A DNA stretch of 64,000 bases from Aedoeadaptatus coli (GCF_900343085.1 NZ_OPYI01000006.1:62001-126000); one strand, 5' to 3'; numbered from the stretch's first letter, positions 31,402-40,570 are shown. Translations and numbers: made by a program. Notes: a model not told the origin generated them from the letters alone.

Positions 31402-32760
31402 ATGACAATTGCGGCTATTTCTACGGCGAAGTCTCCCGCGGGGATCGGCATCGTGCGATTAAGCGGAGATGAGGCCATTTCTCTGGCCTGCGGCTTTTTT
31501 CGGGGAAAACAGAGTCTTGATGATCCGGCAAACGACCGAAAGCTTCTCTACGGCCACATCGTCTCCGACGGCGAGGTGGTGGATGAGGTCTTGGCCGTGG
31601 CCTTTCGCGCGCCCTTCAGCTACACAGGCGAGGACATGGTGGAAATCCAGGCCCACGGCAGTCGCATCGGCCTGGAGCGGATTTTAAACTGCTTTATTTC
31701 CGCCGGGGCGGAGCCGGCGAAGCGAGGCGAGTTTACGAAGATCGCCTTTTTAAACGGCAAGCTCGATTTAACGGAGGCCGAGGCCATTATCGACATGATC
31801 GAAGCGGAAAGCGTCTCGGCCCAGAAGCAGAGCGCCCGCCAGCTTACCGGCCATTTGTACCGAAAGATCGAGGGCTTTCGCACGCGGATCAAGGACACTT
31901 TGGCCCATTTAGTGGCGGACATCGACTTTTCCACGGAAGAGGTGGAGCCCGTGGATGTAAGCGCCCTGATCACCACCTGCGAGGAGATTTTAGCCGAAAT
32001 GAAGGCCTTGGAATCCACCTTTACCCGAGGCAAACTGGTGCAGGAAGGCATCGCCACGGCCATTGTGGGCAAGCCAAATGTGGGAAAGAGTTCCTTCTTA
32101 AATAAGATGCTCCGAGAAGACAAGGCCATCGTCACGGACATTCCCGGCACCACTCGGGACGTGCTCGAGGCGAGTTATTCCCTTGACGGGATCCACCTTC
32201 GCATTCAGGACACGGCGGGGATTCGAAAGACCGAGGACACCATCGAGCAGATCGGCATCGAGCGGGCCATGGCGAGCATGGAGGAGGCGGATCTTATTAT
32301 CGCCCTCTTCGACGCCTCCCGCCCCCTTGAAGAAGAGGACATGGAAATCATCGAGCGGATCAAGGACAAGCGGGTGATTTGCCTCTTAAACAAGCAGGAT
32401 CTCGGGTCGGTCTTGGATAAAGAGGCCATGGAGGCCTACTTCCCCGGCGCCGTCATTGAGACCAGCTTTATTCGAGACGAGGGCCTCGCCGCCGTGGAGG
32501 ATTTAATCGAGTCCTGGTTCCTATCCGGCACCATCGAAGAAGACGAGATTCAGATCTACTCCCTGCGCCACAAGCTTCTTCTTTCAGAAGCCGTGGAATC
32601 CCTTTCGAAAGCGGTGGAGGACATACGTTCGGGTATCGGATTGGATCTCGCCGAGGTCTATGTGGAGGATGCGTTTTTGAAATTAGGCGAAATCACCGGC
32701 CAAACCGCCGGCGAGGAAGTATTGGACCACGTGTTCTCTAAATTTTGTATCGGAAAATAA
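31402..32760 (+). CDS. mnmE: tRNA modification GTPase MnmE
   Basis: About 452 residues from ATG 31402 (AGGAAAGG 9 nt upstream); a TTG at 31393 is the less likely alternative. N-terminal folate-binding domain (AGIGIVRLSG), central GTPase with GKPNVGKSSFLNKM and DTAGIRKTEDT, and the C-terminal CIGK. With MnmG it installs the aminomethyl-type group on U34 of certain tRNAs. The pair is 9 nt apart. Confidence 0.97.
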   Translation: MTIAAISTAKSPAGIGIVRLSGDEAISLACGFFRGKQSLDDPANDRKLLYGHIVSDGEVVDEVLAVAFRAPFSYTGEDMVEIQAHGSRIGLERILNCFISAGAEPAKRGEFTKIAFLNGKLDLTEAEAIIDMIEAESVSAQKQSARQLTGHLYRKIEGFRTRIKDTLAHLVADIDFSTEEVEPVDVSALITTCEEILAEMKALESTFTRGKLVQEGIATAIVGKPNVGKSSFLNKMLREDKAIVTDIPGTTRDVLEASYSLDGIHLRIQDTAGIRKTEDTIEQIGIERAMASMEEADLIIALFDASRPLEEEDMEIIERIKDKRVICLLNKQDLGSVLDKEAMEAYFPGAVIETSFIRDEGLAAVEDLIESWFLSGTIEEDEIQIYSLRHKLLLSEAVESLSKAVEDIRSGIGLDLAEVYVEDAFLKLGEITGQTAGEEVLDHVFSKFCIGK

Positions 32761-32769
32761 GGAGCGAAA

Positions 32770-34677
32770 ATGAATTTTTTAGCGAAAACCGTCGATATCG
32801 TCGTCGTCGGCGCGGGCCACGCGGGCTGCGAAGCGGCTCTGGCGGCGGCGCGCATGGGCCATTCTGTGGCCATTCTTACCATTAATTTAAATGCCGTGGC
32901 GGCCATGAACTGCAATCCCAATGTGGGGGGCACGGGAAAGGGCCATTTGGTGCGGGAAATCGACGCATTGGGCGGCGAAATCGGAAGAAACATCGACAAG
33001 ACCTTTATTCAATGCCGCATGTTGAATCGCTCCAAGGGCCCGGCGGTTCACTCCCTCAGGGCTCAGGCGGACAAGTGGGACTACCACGCCGCCATGAAGG
33101 AGACCTTGGAAAACACGAAAAATCTCTACCTGATTCAGGACGAGGCCGTGGATTTTTACATGGAAGACGGGGAAGTTTCAGGCGTGATCGGAAAGAGCGG
33201 CGCCATTTACAAATCCAAGAAGACCATTTTGGCCACGGGAACCTACCTTCGCGGCAGGGTCTTTATGGGCGAGGTGAACTACGCCTCCGGTCCCGACGGC
33301 ATGCAGCCCGCCAATCAGCTTACTTCTGCCATCGAGGGCCTGGGCCTTAAGACCATGCGCATGAAGACCGGGACGCCGGCGCGGGTGCACCGGGATTCCA
33401 TCGACTTTACGGGCATGGACGTGCAATTAGGCGATGAGAAAATCGTGCCTTTCTCCTTCTCCAACTTCGACGTGGATTACAGCGAGAAGGAGCAGATTAA
33501 ATGCTACTTAACTTACACGACTCCCGAATGCCACGAAATCATTCGAGAAAATATCCATCGCTCCGCCATGGCCATGGGGGACATCGAGGGCATCGGCCCC
33601 CGCTACTGCCCTTCCATCGAAGACAAGGTGACCCGCTTCGCCGATCGGGATCGCCACCAGGTCTTCCTCGAGCCGGAGGGGCTCCACACCAAGGAAATCT
33701 ACGTTCAGGGCGTGTCTTCTTCCCTGCCCGTGGAGGTGCAAATGGCCCTCTATAAAAAGATCGACGGCCTGGAAAATTGCGAATTTATGCGCCCGGCATA
33801 TGCCATCGAGTACGACGCCATCGACGCCACGAAACTCAGATTAAGCCTTCAGGTCACCGACGCGCCGAATCTCTATATGGCGGGGCAGATCAACGGTTCC
33901 AGCGGCTACGAAGAGGCGGCGGCGCAGGGGCTTATGGCGGGAATTAACGCGGCCCTATCCATCGAGGGCAAAGAACCCTTTATCTTGGGGCGGGATCAGG
34001 CCTATATAGGCGTCTTAATCGACGATCTCGTCACCAAGGGCACCCGTGAGCCCTACCGCATGATGACGGCCCGGGCGGAGTATCGCCTCACCCTGCGCCA
34101 GGACAATGCGGATCTGCGCCTCACGGAGCTTGGGCGGGAAATCGGATTGGTGGGCGATGCGCAGTACGAAAAGTTTATCGAGCGACGGGACGCCATCGAA
34201 AAGGAACGGGCGCGGTTGGCCTCCATTCAGATCAATCCAACGGACGAAAACATCGAAAAACTGGCGGCTCTCGGGTCGGCCACACTTAAAAACGCCACGC
34301 CCCTTTTAAATCTTATGCAGCGGCCGGAGCTCACCTACGATCGACTGGCCGTCTTCGATCCCGACAGGCCGTCTCTTCCCCGCCACGTCATCGACGAAGT
34401 GGAGACGGACATTCGCTACAAGGGCTATATCGAAAAGCAGGCGGCGCAAATTCAAAAATTCCGGAAGATGGAAACGAAAATACTTTCCAAGGATTTGGAT
34501 TACAATGCCATCGGCGGACTCAGAAATGAAGCCAAGGAAAAACTCTCGAAGATTCAACCGGAATCCGTGGGACAGGCGAGCCGCATCAGCGGTGTGAGCC
34601 CGGCGGATATTAATGTCCTGTTGATTTATTTGGAACAGAAACACAGGGAGGCGGCAAATGAACTGGCAGACGCGTAA
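32770..34677 (+). CDS. mnmG: tRNA uridine-5-carboxymethylaminomethyl enzyme MnmG
   Basis: A 635-residue FAD protein. The dinucleotide motif is VVGAGHAGCEAALAAARMG at the N-terminus and the family signature is MNCNPNVGGTGKGHLVREID. It pairs with MnmE on the same operon. The gene overlaps rsmG by 20 nt. ATG at 32770 follows GGAGCGAAA. Confidence 0.97.
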   Translation: MNFLAKTVDIVVVGAGHAGCEAALAAARMGHSVAILTINLNAVAAMNCNPNVGGTGKGHLVREIDALGGEIGRNIDKTFIQCRMLNRSKGPAVHSLRAQADKWDYHAAMKETLENTKNLYLIQDEAVDFYMEDGEVSGVIGKSGAIYKSKKTILATGTYLRGRVFMGEVNYASGPDGMQPANQLTSAIEGLGLKTMRMKTGTPARVHRDSIDFTGMDVQLGDEKIVPFSFSNFDVDYSEKEQIKCYLTYTTPECHEIIRENIHRSAMAMGDIEGIGPRYCPSIEDKVTRFADRDRHQVFLEPEGLHTKEIYVQGVSSSLPVEVQMALYKKIDGLENCEFMRPAYAIEYDAIDATKLRLSLQVTDAPNLYMAGQINGSSGYEEAAAQGLMAGINAALSIEGKEPFILGRDQAYIGVLIDDLVTKGTREPYRMMTARAEYRLTLRQDNADLRLTELGREIGLVGDAQYEKFIERRDAIEKERARLASIQINPTDENIEKLAALGSATLKNATPLLNLMQRPELTYDRLAVFDPDRPSLPRHVIDEVETDIRYKGYIEKQAAQIQKFRKMETKILSKDLDYNAIGGLRNEAKEKLSKIQPESVGQASRISGVSPADINVLLIYLEQKHREAANELADA

Positions 34678-35359
34678 GGACTATCTGAAACAATTCCCCT
34701 TAGAGATCCCCACCAAGGCCTTCGATCGCTACGGCGACATACTCCTCGACTGGAACGAGCGCATGAATCTCACCCGCATCACCGACGAAGACGATATGAT
34801 GGACAAACATTTTATCGACTCCCTTACACCGACCCTCGTTAAGGCCTATGAAGGCACGGGAAAGATTCTGGATTTAGGCACCGGTGCCGGCTTTCCCGGC
34901 ATGGTGCTCGCCATGGTGTCACCGGAGCGGGATGTGCATCTTATGGACAGCTTAAATAAGCGGATCACCTTTTTGGATCACGTGGTGAAGGAGCTGGGCC
35001 TTACCAATGTAAGCACCTTCCACGGCCGGGCCGAAGAAGCCGGGCGAGACAGAAAATTCCGCGAACAATACGGACTCGTCGTCTCCCGCGCCGTGGCGCG
35101 GCTTCCCATTTTGTCGGAATACTGCCTCCCCTTCGTTCGCCTGGGCGGTCATCTGATCGCCATGAAGGGCGCAGAAGGTGTGGAAGAGGTTGAAGAAGCC
35201 AAGCGGGCCATGGAGATTTTAGGCGGACAGCTCGAGGAAATTGTGGACCTCCGACTTCCCGGCGGCGACGAGCGCCATTTGGTGGTCATTAAAAAGGTGA
35301 AGGGAACGCCGGAGAAATATCCGCGAGGTGGCGGCAAACCGCGGAAGGATCCTCTCTAA
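34658..35359 (+). CDS. rsmG: 16S rRNA (guanine-N7) methyltransferase RsmG
   Basis: A 233-residue Rossmann methyltransferase. The SAM loop is ILDLGTGAGFPGMVLAMV. It methylates G527 of 16S rRNA. ATG at 34658 follows GGGAGGCGGCAA within mnmG. The sequence ends in a basic tail (GGGKPRKDPL). Usually found between mnmG and parA, as here. Confidence 0.96.
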   Translation: MNWQTRKDYLKQFPLEIPTKAFDRYGDILLDWNERMNLTRITDEDDMMDKHFIDSLTPTLVKAYEGTGKILDLGTGAGFPGMVLAMVSPERDVHLMDSLNKRITFLDHVVKELGLTNVSTFHGRAEEAGRDRKFREQYGLVVSRAVARLPILSEYCLPFVRLGGHLIAMKGAEGVEEVEEAKRAMEILGGQLEEIVDLRLPGGDERHLVVIKKVKGTPEKYPRGGGKPRKDPL

Positions 35360-35360
35360 T

Positions 35361-35780
35361 ATGATCTTTTACATTCCGGCACTGGCATTTCTCGTCTACA
35401 ATCTCTACAAAAAGCGCACGAAGACTGCCGCGGTTTTAATCGTCCTGTGTCTGGTAAGCGGCGCCGCCTACATGGGCGCGGGGGATTTATTTATCGAGCC
35501 GATCCGCTTCCTCTTTCCCGCCGTGGCCATTGTGGCGGCCCTCTATTTAATCTATCTCTCCCGCCGGGAATACGTGGATGCCAGAAGCGAGTACTTAAAG
35601 GAGCGTCGCATGGCCCGCGAAAAAGAGGAGCACCCGGAGAAAACGGACGACGACCACGAGCGCATCGTCATTACGAATAGCAAGACCGACGAGGAAAAAG
35701 TCATCTATTTAAAACGAGAGGATAAAAATGTTCCACATGGAACAATCGAGGACGAAACAAAATCAGAAGAAAAAAATTGA
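35361..35780 (+). CDS. Small membrane protein between rsmG and parA
   Basis: About 139 residues from the ATG at 35361, one base after the rsmG stop. Two or three hydrophobic helices (residues about 2-18, 22-40 and 48-68) are followed by a charged tail rich in Lys, Glu and Asp. No family is recognised. Its 3' part (35729-35744) contains a parS-like sequence, so the last codons serve two purposes. Confidence 0.7.
   Translation: MIFYIPALAFLVYNLYKKRTKTAAVLIVLCLVSGAAYMGAGDLFIEPIRFLFPAVAIVAALYLIYLSRREYVDARSEYLKERRMAREKEEHPEKTDDDHERIVITNSKTDEEKVIYLKREDKNVPHGTIEDETKSEEKN
35729..35744. promoter_or_regulatory. parS: parS-like centromere site 1
   Basis: TGTTCCACATGGAACA resembles the ParB site consensus TGTTnCACGTGnAACA, differing only at the central dinucleotide (CA for CG), so it is not a perfect palindrome. 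It lies inside the reading frame of the small membrane protein, 133 nt before parA. Confidence 0.7.
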
Positions 35781-35818
35781 GCGGAAATGTTCCACATGGA
35801 ACACTCCGCTCTTTTTAT
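35779..35818 (+). terminator. Intrinsic terminator enclosing a parS-like site
   Basis: GAGCGGA pairs with TCCGCTC followed by TTTTTATTT. The inner part of the hairpin is the second parS-like sequence, whose arms TGTTCCA and TGGAACA extend the stem after a small bulge. Confidence 0.8.
35788..35803. promoter_or_regulatory. parS: parS-like centromere site 2
   Basis: A second copy of the same 16-mer, 59 nt after the first and 59 nt before parA, in the loop region of the terminator hairpin. Two identical copies next to parA-parB make chance very unlikely. Confidence 0.75.
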
Positions 35819-35861
35819 TTGTCTGAAGCTTTGATACTATATGAAAGAAGGGAGTGGCATT

Positions 35862-36611
35862 ATGACGAGAAGCATTGCCGTCTTTAATCAAAAAGGCGGC
35901 GTCGGTAAGACAACCACAGTAATAAATTTAGCCGATGCCCTGGCAAATAAGGGCCATCGCGTGTTGATTTTGGATTTGGATCCGCAGGGGAACGCCACCA
36001 GCGGGTTAAATATAGAAAAAGATCGTGAGGAAATGATTTACGACTACCTTCTCGGTGCCGAGGGCGATTTCGCCGTTCAGGTGAAGGATAATTTGTCTAT
36101 TATTCCCTCCGGCGCCGGTTTGGCGGGGATCGAAATCGAATTTGCCCGAAGGGACGATTGGCAGACGGTGCTGAAGGATCGTATCGCCGATTTGGAGGAC
36201 TACGATTACATCGTCATGGACTGCCCGCCGTCCTTGGGGATTCTTTCCGTTTTGGCCCTCACTGCTGCGGACGGTATTTTGATTCCCGTGCAATGCGAAT
36301 ACTACGCCTTGGAAGGCCTGTCGCAGCTCATGGAATCCATTCAGCTGGTGCGGGGCGGCTTTAATCCCGATTTGGAAATCGAGGGCGTGCTCCTCACCAT
36401 GTACGACGGCCGTACCAATCTCAGTATGCAGGTGGTGGAAGAGGTAAAGAACTACTTTAAAGACGCCGTTTTCTCCACGGTGATTCCGAGAAACGTGCGA
36501 CTTGCGGAGGCGCCTTCCTACGGCATGAGCATTATGGATTACGACAAAAACAGTCGCGGCGCAAAGGCCTACGCGTCTTTAGCCGACGAAGTTGAAAAGA
36601 GGAGGTCCTGA
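35862..36611 (+). CDS. parA: Chromosome-partitioning ATPase ParA/Soj
   Basis: About 249 residues from the ATG at 35862, with AAGGGAG about 8-12 nt upstream; the ATG seven codons earlier lacks a ribosome site. Deviant Walker A is QKGGVGKTTTVINLA, Walker B region YIVMDCPPSLG. It forms ATP-dependent dimers on DNA and moves or organises ParB-bound origins. Overlaps parB by one base (TGATG). Confidence 0.95.
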   Translation: MTRSIAVFNQKGGVGKTTTVINLADALANKGHRVLILDLDPQGNATSGLNIEKDREEMIYDYLLGAEGDFAVQVKDNLSIIPSGAGLAGIEIEFARRDDWQTVLKDRIADLEDYDYIVMDCPPSLGILSVLALTAADGILIPVQCEYYALEGLSQLMESIQLVRGGFNPDLEIEGVLLTMYDGRTNLSMQVVEEVKNYFKDAVFSTVIPRNVRLAEAPSYGMSIMDYDKNSRGAKAYASLADEVEKRRS

Positions 36612-37447
36612 TGGAAAAGAAACGGGGTTTAGGTCGCGGGCTGGATAATTTTTTCGGGCCCCAACAGGAAGAAGAGAAAACTGCTGAGACCTTGGCGGTG
36701 GATGTGATCGAAGCCAATCCCCATCAGCCGAGAAAACACTTCTCCGAAGAGAGCATCGAGGAATTGGCGGAAAGTATCGAAGCCGTGGGCGTGCTTCAAC
36801 CCCTATTAATTAAAAAAGACGGGGACAAATACCTCTTAATCGCCGGAGAGCGGCGGCTCAGGGCGGCGAAGAAGGCCGGCTTAAAGGAAGTGCCCGTGCG
36901 CTTTATCGACGTGGACGAGGAAAAAGGCGATCGAATTTCTTTAATCGAAAACATTCAGCGGGAAGACTTAAATCCCATGGAAGAGGCCGAAGCCTACGAA
37001 ACATTAAGGAAGAAATACAAGTACACCCAGGAAAAAATCGCCGGTCTCGTGGGTAAATCCCGCCCCTACATCGCCAACAGCTTGCGTCTGTTGAAGCTTG
37101 AGCCCGTGGTCAAGGAAATGCTTCGTAGAGAAGAGCTCTCCATCAGCCAAGGGAAGCTCCTGCTCTCCGTAAAAGATGGCAGGGAGCAGATCAAGCAGGC
37201 GAAGCGCATGGTGGACGAGGGCCAAACCATCGCTGAAAGCACGGAAAATACGAAGAAGAAGGCGAATAATGCAAAGAGCCATCAGGGCTATTACAGCTAT
37301 TTGGAAAACAGCCTGATGGACGTCCTGGGCACGAAGACGGAGATCAAGGGCAATCACGAGAAGGGAAAGATCGTCATCGACTACTACACGGAGGCGGATT
37401 TAATGCGACTCTGTGACATTATTTTAGGAGAAGACATCGATGGTTAG
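36611..37447 (+). CDS. parB: Chromosome-partitioning protein ParB/Spo0J
   Basis: A 278-residue protein. N-terminal ParB/Srx CTPase: NPHQPRKHF, then the GERRLRAAKKAGL motif and ENIQREDLNPMEEAEAY. The central helix-turn-helix (TQEKIAGLVGKSRPYIANSL) binds parS and the C-terminal domain dimerises. ATG follows GAGGAGGTCCTG. The gene overlaps the next gene by 8 nt. Confidence 0.96.
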   Translation: MEKKRGLGRGLDNFFGPQQEEEKTAETLAVDVIEANPHQPRKHFSEESIEELAESIEAVGVLQPLLIKKDGDKYLLIAGERRLRAAKKAGLKEVPVRFIDVDEEKGDRISLIENIQREDLNPMEEAEAYETLRKKYKYTQEKIAGLVGKSRPYIANSLRLLKLEPVVKEMLRREELSISQGKLLLSVKDGREQIKQAKRMVDEGQTIAESTENTKKKANNAKSHQGYYSYLENSLMDVLGTKTEIKGNHEKGKIVIDYYTEADLMRLCDIILGEDIDG

Positions 37448-38312
37448 GGAATACAGATATTTCGTCGCGGACGCCTACACGGACCGCTCCTTCGTGGGAA
37501 ACCCCTCGGGCGTGGTGCTCACCGAGGGAAAAATGACCGATGAGGAATGCATGAAGGCGGCGCGGGAGCTGAAGCACTCGGAAACCACCTGCGTTCGCCG
37601 ATTGGATACGGACATTTACCATGTGTGCTACTTTTCTCCGGTGAAGGAGGTGTCCCTCTCCGGCCACGCGGCCCTGGGGACCTTTTGGACCTTGGCGGAG
37701 CTTGGCTACATCGACGGACGGGAAGAGGAGGTGCAGATTCGCCAGTACACTAAGGCCGGCGCTCTGCGTGTGAAAATTCAATTTCATGAAGAAAAAGTGA
37801 GCTTCGTACAGATCGAGATGCCGAAAATGAAGCTCGTGGAAGAAATTGAAGATGTCCGGGAAGTGGCCGAGGCCTTTAAGCTGGACCTTGAGGATCTCGA
37901 CGCAGAATTAAAGCCCGCCGTCATCGACGGGGGAATAAGGGCCATGGTTATTCCCGTAAGGGAGAAGACCGTGCTGAAAAAGATGGAGCCGAAGCGCCGG
38001 CGCATGGGCCGTCTTACGGAAAAATACGGCTGCCAATGCTTCCACCTCTTTTATTACGACGGGGACGGATGCGTCGTTCAGAGGAATTTCGCTCCCGCCA
38101 CGGGCATTTGGGAAGAATCCGGCACGGGGACGGCAAGCGGCGCCATGTACGCCTATCTAAAGGAAAAAAACCGCTTGGCCCGTAGAAAAATTACCTGCTG
38201 CCAAGGGGAAGAGATCGGCCGACCGTCGGAGATCGTCCTCGATGAAATCGACGGCAAAGTTTACGTGGGCGGCAAAGCATGTGTCGTCATGGAAGGGATT
38301 ATGCGGATATGA
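37440..38312 (+). CDS. PhzF-family isomerase/epimerase-like protein
   Basis: A 290-residue PhzF-type protein of two similar halves. The opening YFVADAYTDRSFVGNPSGVV with the conserved FxGNP loop is diagnostic, and later segments SGHAALGTFWTL and ESGTGTASGAMYAYL match the family. Members include phenazine-pathway isomerases and amino-acid epimerases; the reaction here is unknown. It overlaps parB by 8 nt and the next gene by 4, so it belongs to the parAB transcript. Confidence 0.85.
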   Translation: MVREYRYFVADAYTDRSFVGNPSGVVLTEGKMTDEECMKAARELKHSETTCVRRLDTDIYHVCYFSPVKEVSLSGHAALGTFWTLAELGYIDGREEEVQIRQYTKAGALRVKIQFHEEKVSFVQIEMPKMKLVEEIEDVREVAEAFKLDLEDLDAELKPAVIDGGIRAMVIPVREKTVLKKMEPKRRRMGRLTEKYGCQCFHLFYYDGDGCVVQRNFAPATGIWEESGTGTASGAMYAYLKEKNRLARRKITCCQGEEIGRPSEIVLDEIDGKVYVGGKACVVMEGIMRI

Positions 38313-38896
38313 AATTAGCGAATATGAGCTTAACAGATTACATTAAAAAAGCCGAGGACACGAGTTCCGTCCCCGGCGGCGGCTCCATCGCCGCCCTTTG
38401 CGGCGCCCTCTCCGCCTCCCTCGCCGCCATGGTGTTGAATCTTTCGGGGGCCGAGGAACAGGCCGAGGCCTACGGGGAATTTTCCGAGATACTCCGAAAA
38501 AATATCGACGATGACAGTACCTCCTTCGACGACGTGCTCAAGGCCTTTCGCATGGCAAAGACCACGGAGGAAGAGAAAAAAATTCGCAACCTGGCCATCG
38601 AAGAGGGCTACAAGCGGGCCATCGACGTGCCCCTATCCACCATGGAAGCGGCTTTGGGCGTTGTCGAAACCCTGAAGGCCCAGGAAGAATTTATCGGCGA
38701 CGAGGCCCTGAGCGACCTCTACATGGCGGCGGACTTGGCCCTTACGGCCTTTAACGGCGCCAAAGACACGGCCATGCTCAATGTGGCCGCCTTAAAAGAC
38801 GAGGCCACCAAAAGCGTTTATCGGGAAAAAATTCAGGCCATGACCGAGGTGATGGTCGAGGTGCACGGCGACGTGCGGACATTTCACCGGGCATGA
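38309..38896 (+). CDS. Cyclodeaminase/cyclohydrolase family protein (FTCD-C/FchA-like)
   Basis: About 195 residues from the ATG at 38309, which overlaps the PhzF stop (ATGA). The signature VPGGGSIAALCGALSASLA near residue 25 is the glycine-rich substrate loop of formimidoyl-THF cyclodeaminase and methenyl-THF cyclohydrolase. Helical throughout. It interconverts one-carbon folates in known members; the exact form used is not determinable. Four-nucleotide overlap with the lipid kinase gene. Confidence 0.85.
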   Translation: MKLANMSLTDYIKKAEDTSSVPGGGSIAALCGALSASLAAMVLNLSGAEEQAEAYGEFSEILRKNIDDDSTSFDDVLKAFRMAKTTEEEKKIRNLAIEEGYKRAIDVPLSTMEAALGVVETLKAQEEFIGDEALSDLYMAADLALTAFNGAKDTAMLNVAALKDEATKSVYREKIQAMTEVMVEVHGDVRTFHRA

Positions 38897-39747
38897 AGAC
38901 CCTATTCGTCCTGAGTCCTCGCCTCACAGAGGACAAGCGGCGGGAGGCGGAGGCGGCCGCCGAGAGCGTGTGGAAAGAGGACTTCGCCATCGCACAGGGC
39001 TCCATATCCGACTACGAGGCGAAGGACTTGGCCGAGTACGATCACTTCGTAGCCGTAGGCGGCGACGGCACCATCTTTGCCGTGGTCAACGCCATGATGA
39101 AGACCGCGGCGCGAAAACTCACCGTGGTGCCGGCGGGAAGCGGCAACGACTTCGCCAGATCCCTGGGCCTGAAGGGAGATATGTTCACTATATTAAAAGA
39201 AGCGAAAGAAGCGGCGCCTCGCCCCATGGATCTCGCCATGTGGAACGATCGCTACTTTATCAACATCGCCTCCGTGGGCTTTGACGCCGATGTGAACGCC
39301 AACAACAGCGATGGCATGAAGCGTTTCGGCCCCTTCAGTTACACCCTAAGCGTGGTAAAGACGCTGTTTACCTATCGTCCCGTGACCATAAAAAAAGAAG
39401 GCCTCGCCCTCACGCGCTGGACCCTCTTTACCATAGGAAACGGCGGCTATTACGGCGGCGGCTTTCCCATCTTTCCCGAGGCGAGCCCCTTTTCCGGAGA
39501 GCTCCTCTTTCTCGGAGCGGGCAAGAGCCGACTGAAATTTATACTGCCCTTTTTGATCTGTCTTTTTGCGGGAAAAGACCGCCTTTGGAAAAAAGACATG
39601 GTTCGCGCATCCGCTCAGTCCATGGAATTTACCCTTCTCGAGGAAGCCAATGTCAATTTAGATGGGGAGAACTTCAGGGAAAAAGGGCCGGTGAAAGTGG
39701 GCATACTGCCCAAGGAGCTCCTCTATGTCGGGCCGCTGAATATGTAA
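38893..39747 (+). CDS. Diacylglycerol/lipid kinase family protein
   Basis: A 284-residue protein of the YegS/DagK family. The nucleotide motif is VAVGGDGTIFAVVNAM (GGDGT), followed by PAGSGNDFARSLG. It phosphorylates diacylglycerol or a related lipid at the membrane face. Last gene of the chain parA-parB-PhzF-cyclodeaminase-kinase. The sequence is of usual length and complete. Confidence 0.88.
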   Translation: MKTLFVLSPRLTEDKRREAEAAAESVWKEDFAIAQGSISDYEAKDLAEYDHFVAVGGDGTIFAVVNAMMKTAARKLTVVPAGSGNDFARSLGLKGDMFTILKEAKEAAPRPMDLAMWNDRYFINIASVGFDADVNANNSDGMKRFGPFSYTLSVVKTLFTYRPVTIKKEGLALTRWTLFTIGNGGYYGGGFPIFPEASPFSGELLFLGAGKSRLKFILPFLICLFAGKDRLWKKDMVRASAQSMEFTLLEEANVNLDGENFREKGPVKVGILPKELLYVGPLNM

Positions 39748-39818
39748 ATCCATCATTATATTAATAAAATATGTTCTTTTAAGAAATTCCGACGAAAGCG
39801 AACGAGAAAAAATTTCCG

Positions 39819-39850
39819 CAAAAAAACAGCCCTGTTCACAAGAACAGGGC
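39819..39850 (-). terminator. Intrinsic terminator between lipid kinase and nuclease genes
   Basis: GCCCTGTTC pairs with GAACAGGGC around ACAA. The minus strand continues TGTTTTTTTG, so it mainly serves the nuclease gene. Confidence 0.85.
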
Positions 39851-39859
39851 CGTAAACAA

Positions 39860-40540
39860 CTAGCGGCTGAAGGTGCGCTGATAGCCGGCGCGCTCCGCCT
39901 CCATGGCGTTTTCGAAAATCACCGTATTTTGCGGCGATACCTTATCGTAGGATTTGTCCGAGGGCAAATGATAGATCTTGCTCTTTTTATTGCCCTTGGC
40001 CGGGCCTTCCTTTCCTTCCACGGCCCAAATGCCCCGCACGTGATCCATGGCGACGATCTCTCCTTCGTGGAGAATGGCCTGATACTTCGTGTTTGGCTCG
40101 TAGGCCCGCTCCCGGGCGTAGCCGGAGGCCACCAATTGGTAGTTAAAGAGGATTTCTTCCTTGGGCTTGTCGCTGGTCCTCGGGTCTTCCGTCCAAATAT
40201 AGGCCAGGGTGCGGCCGTAGTGATCCTCTTTTTCTTCGTCGTATTCCAAATAGACGGACTTTCCCGTAAGGGCCTTCTTCGAAAAATCCGAGGCCTCTTT
40301 TCCCCAAGGCTCCACCCGGCCCCGTGGCTTCACCGTCTCCGGCGTGTCCACGCCGATGAGGCGCACCCGGGTGTCCTTGCCGTCGTCGATAATGAGCGTG
40401 TCCCCGTCCACTACCCGCTTCACTGTGACGCCGCTCGTGGCGCTTGGCGCGGGAGAAAGACCCTCTTTAGCGGTAAAGGACGCCGCCAGAGCCAGTACAA
40501 TCAGTAAAAATGTTCGTAAGCGTTTGTTTAAATGTTTCAT
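39860..40540 (-). CDS. Thermonuclease-family exported nuclease
   Basis: About 226 residues from the ATG at 40540, after an N-terminal signal anchor (residues about 9-25). The staphylococcal-nuclease fold is seen in VKRVVDGDTLIIDD, VRLIGVDTPETVKP and YGRTLAYIW, which supply the Asp, Arg and Glu of the active site. It would cut DNA or RNA outside the cell. The promoter TGTTATACT ends 6 nt from the start codon; GAGGG lies between, but the mRNA is probably leaderless. It is divergent from the ArsC-like gene with start codons only 30 nt apart. Confidence 0.88.
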   Translation of the reverse strand: MKHLNKRLRTFLLIVLALAASFTAKEGLSPAPSATSGVTVKRVVDGDTLIIDDGKDTRVRLIGVDTPETVKPRGRVEPWGKEASDFSKKALTGKSVYLEYDEEKEDHYGRTLAYIWTEDPRTSDKPKEEILFNYQLVASGYARERAYEPNTKYQAILHEGEIVAMDHVRGIWAVEGKEGPAKGNKKSKIYHLPSDKSYDKVSPQNTVIFENAMEAERAGYQRTFSR

Positions 40541-40546
40541 ACCCTC

Positions 40547-40555
40547 AGTATAACA
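40547..40555 (-). promoter_or_regulatory. Extended -10 promoter of the nuclease gene
   Basis: The minus strand reads TGTTATACT and ends exactly 6 nt before ATG 40540, which predicts transcription beginning at the start codon. Read on the plus strand the same bases give AGTATAAC, a possible -10 for the divergent ArsC-like gene. Confidence 0.5.
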
Positions 40556-40570
40556 GAAAGAAGGAGAGCC

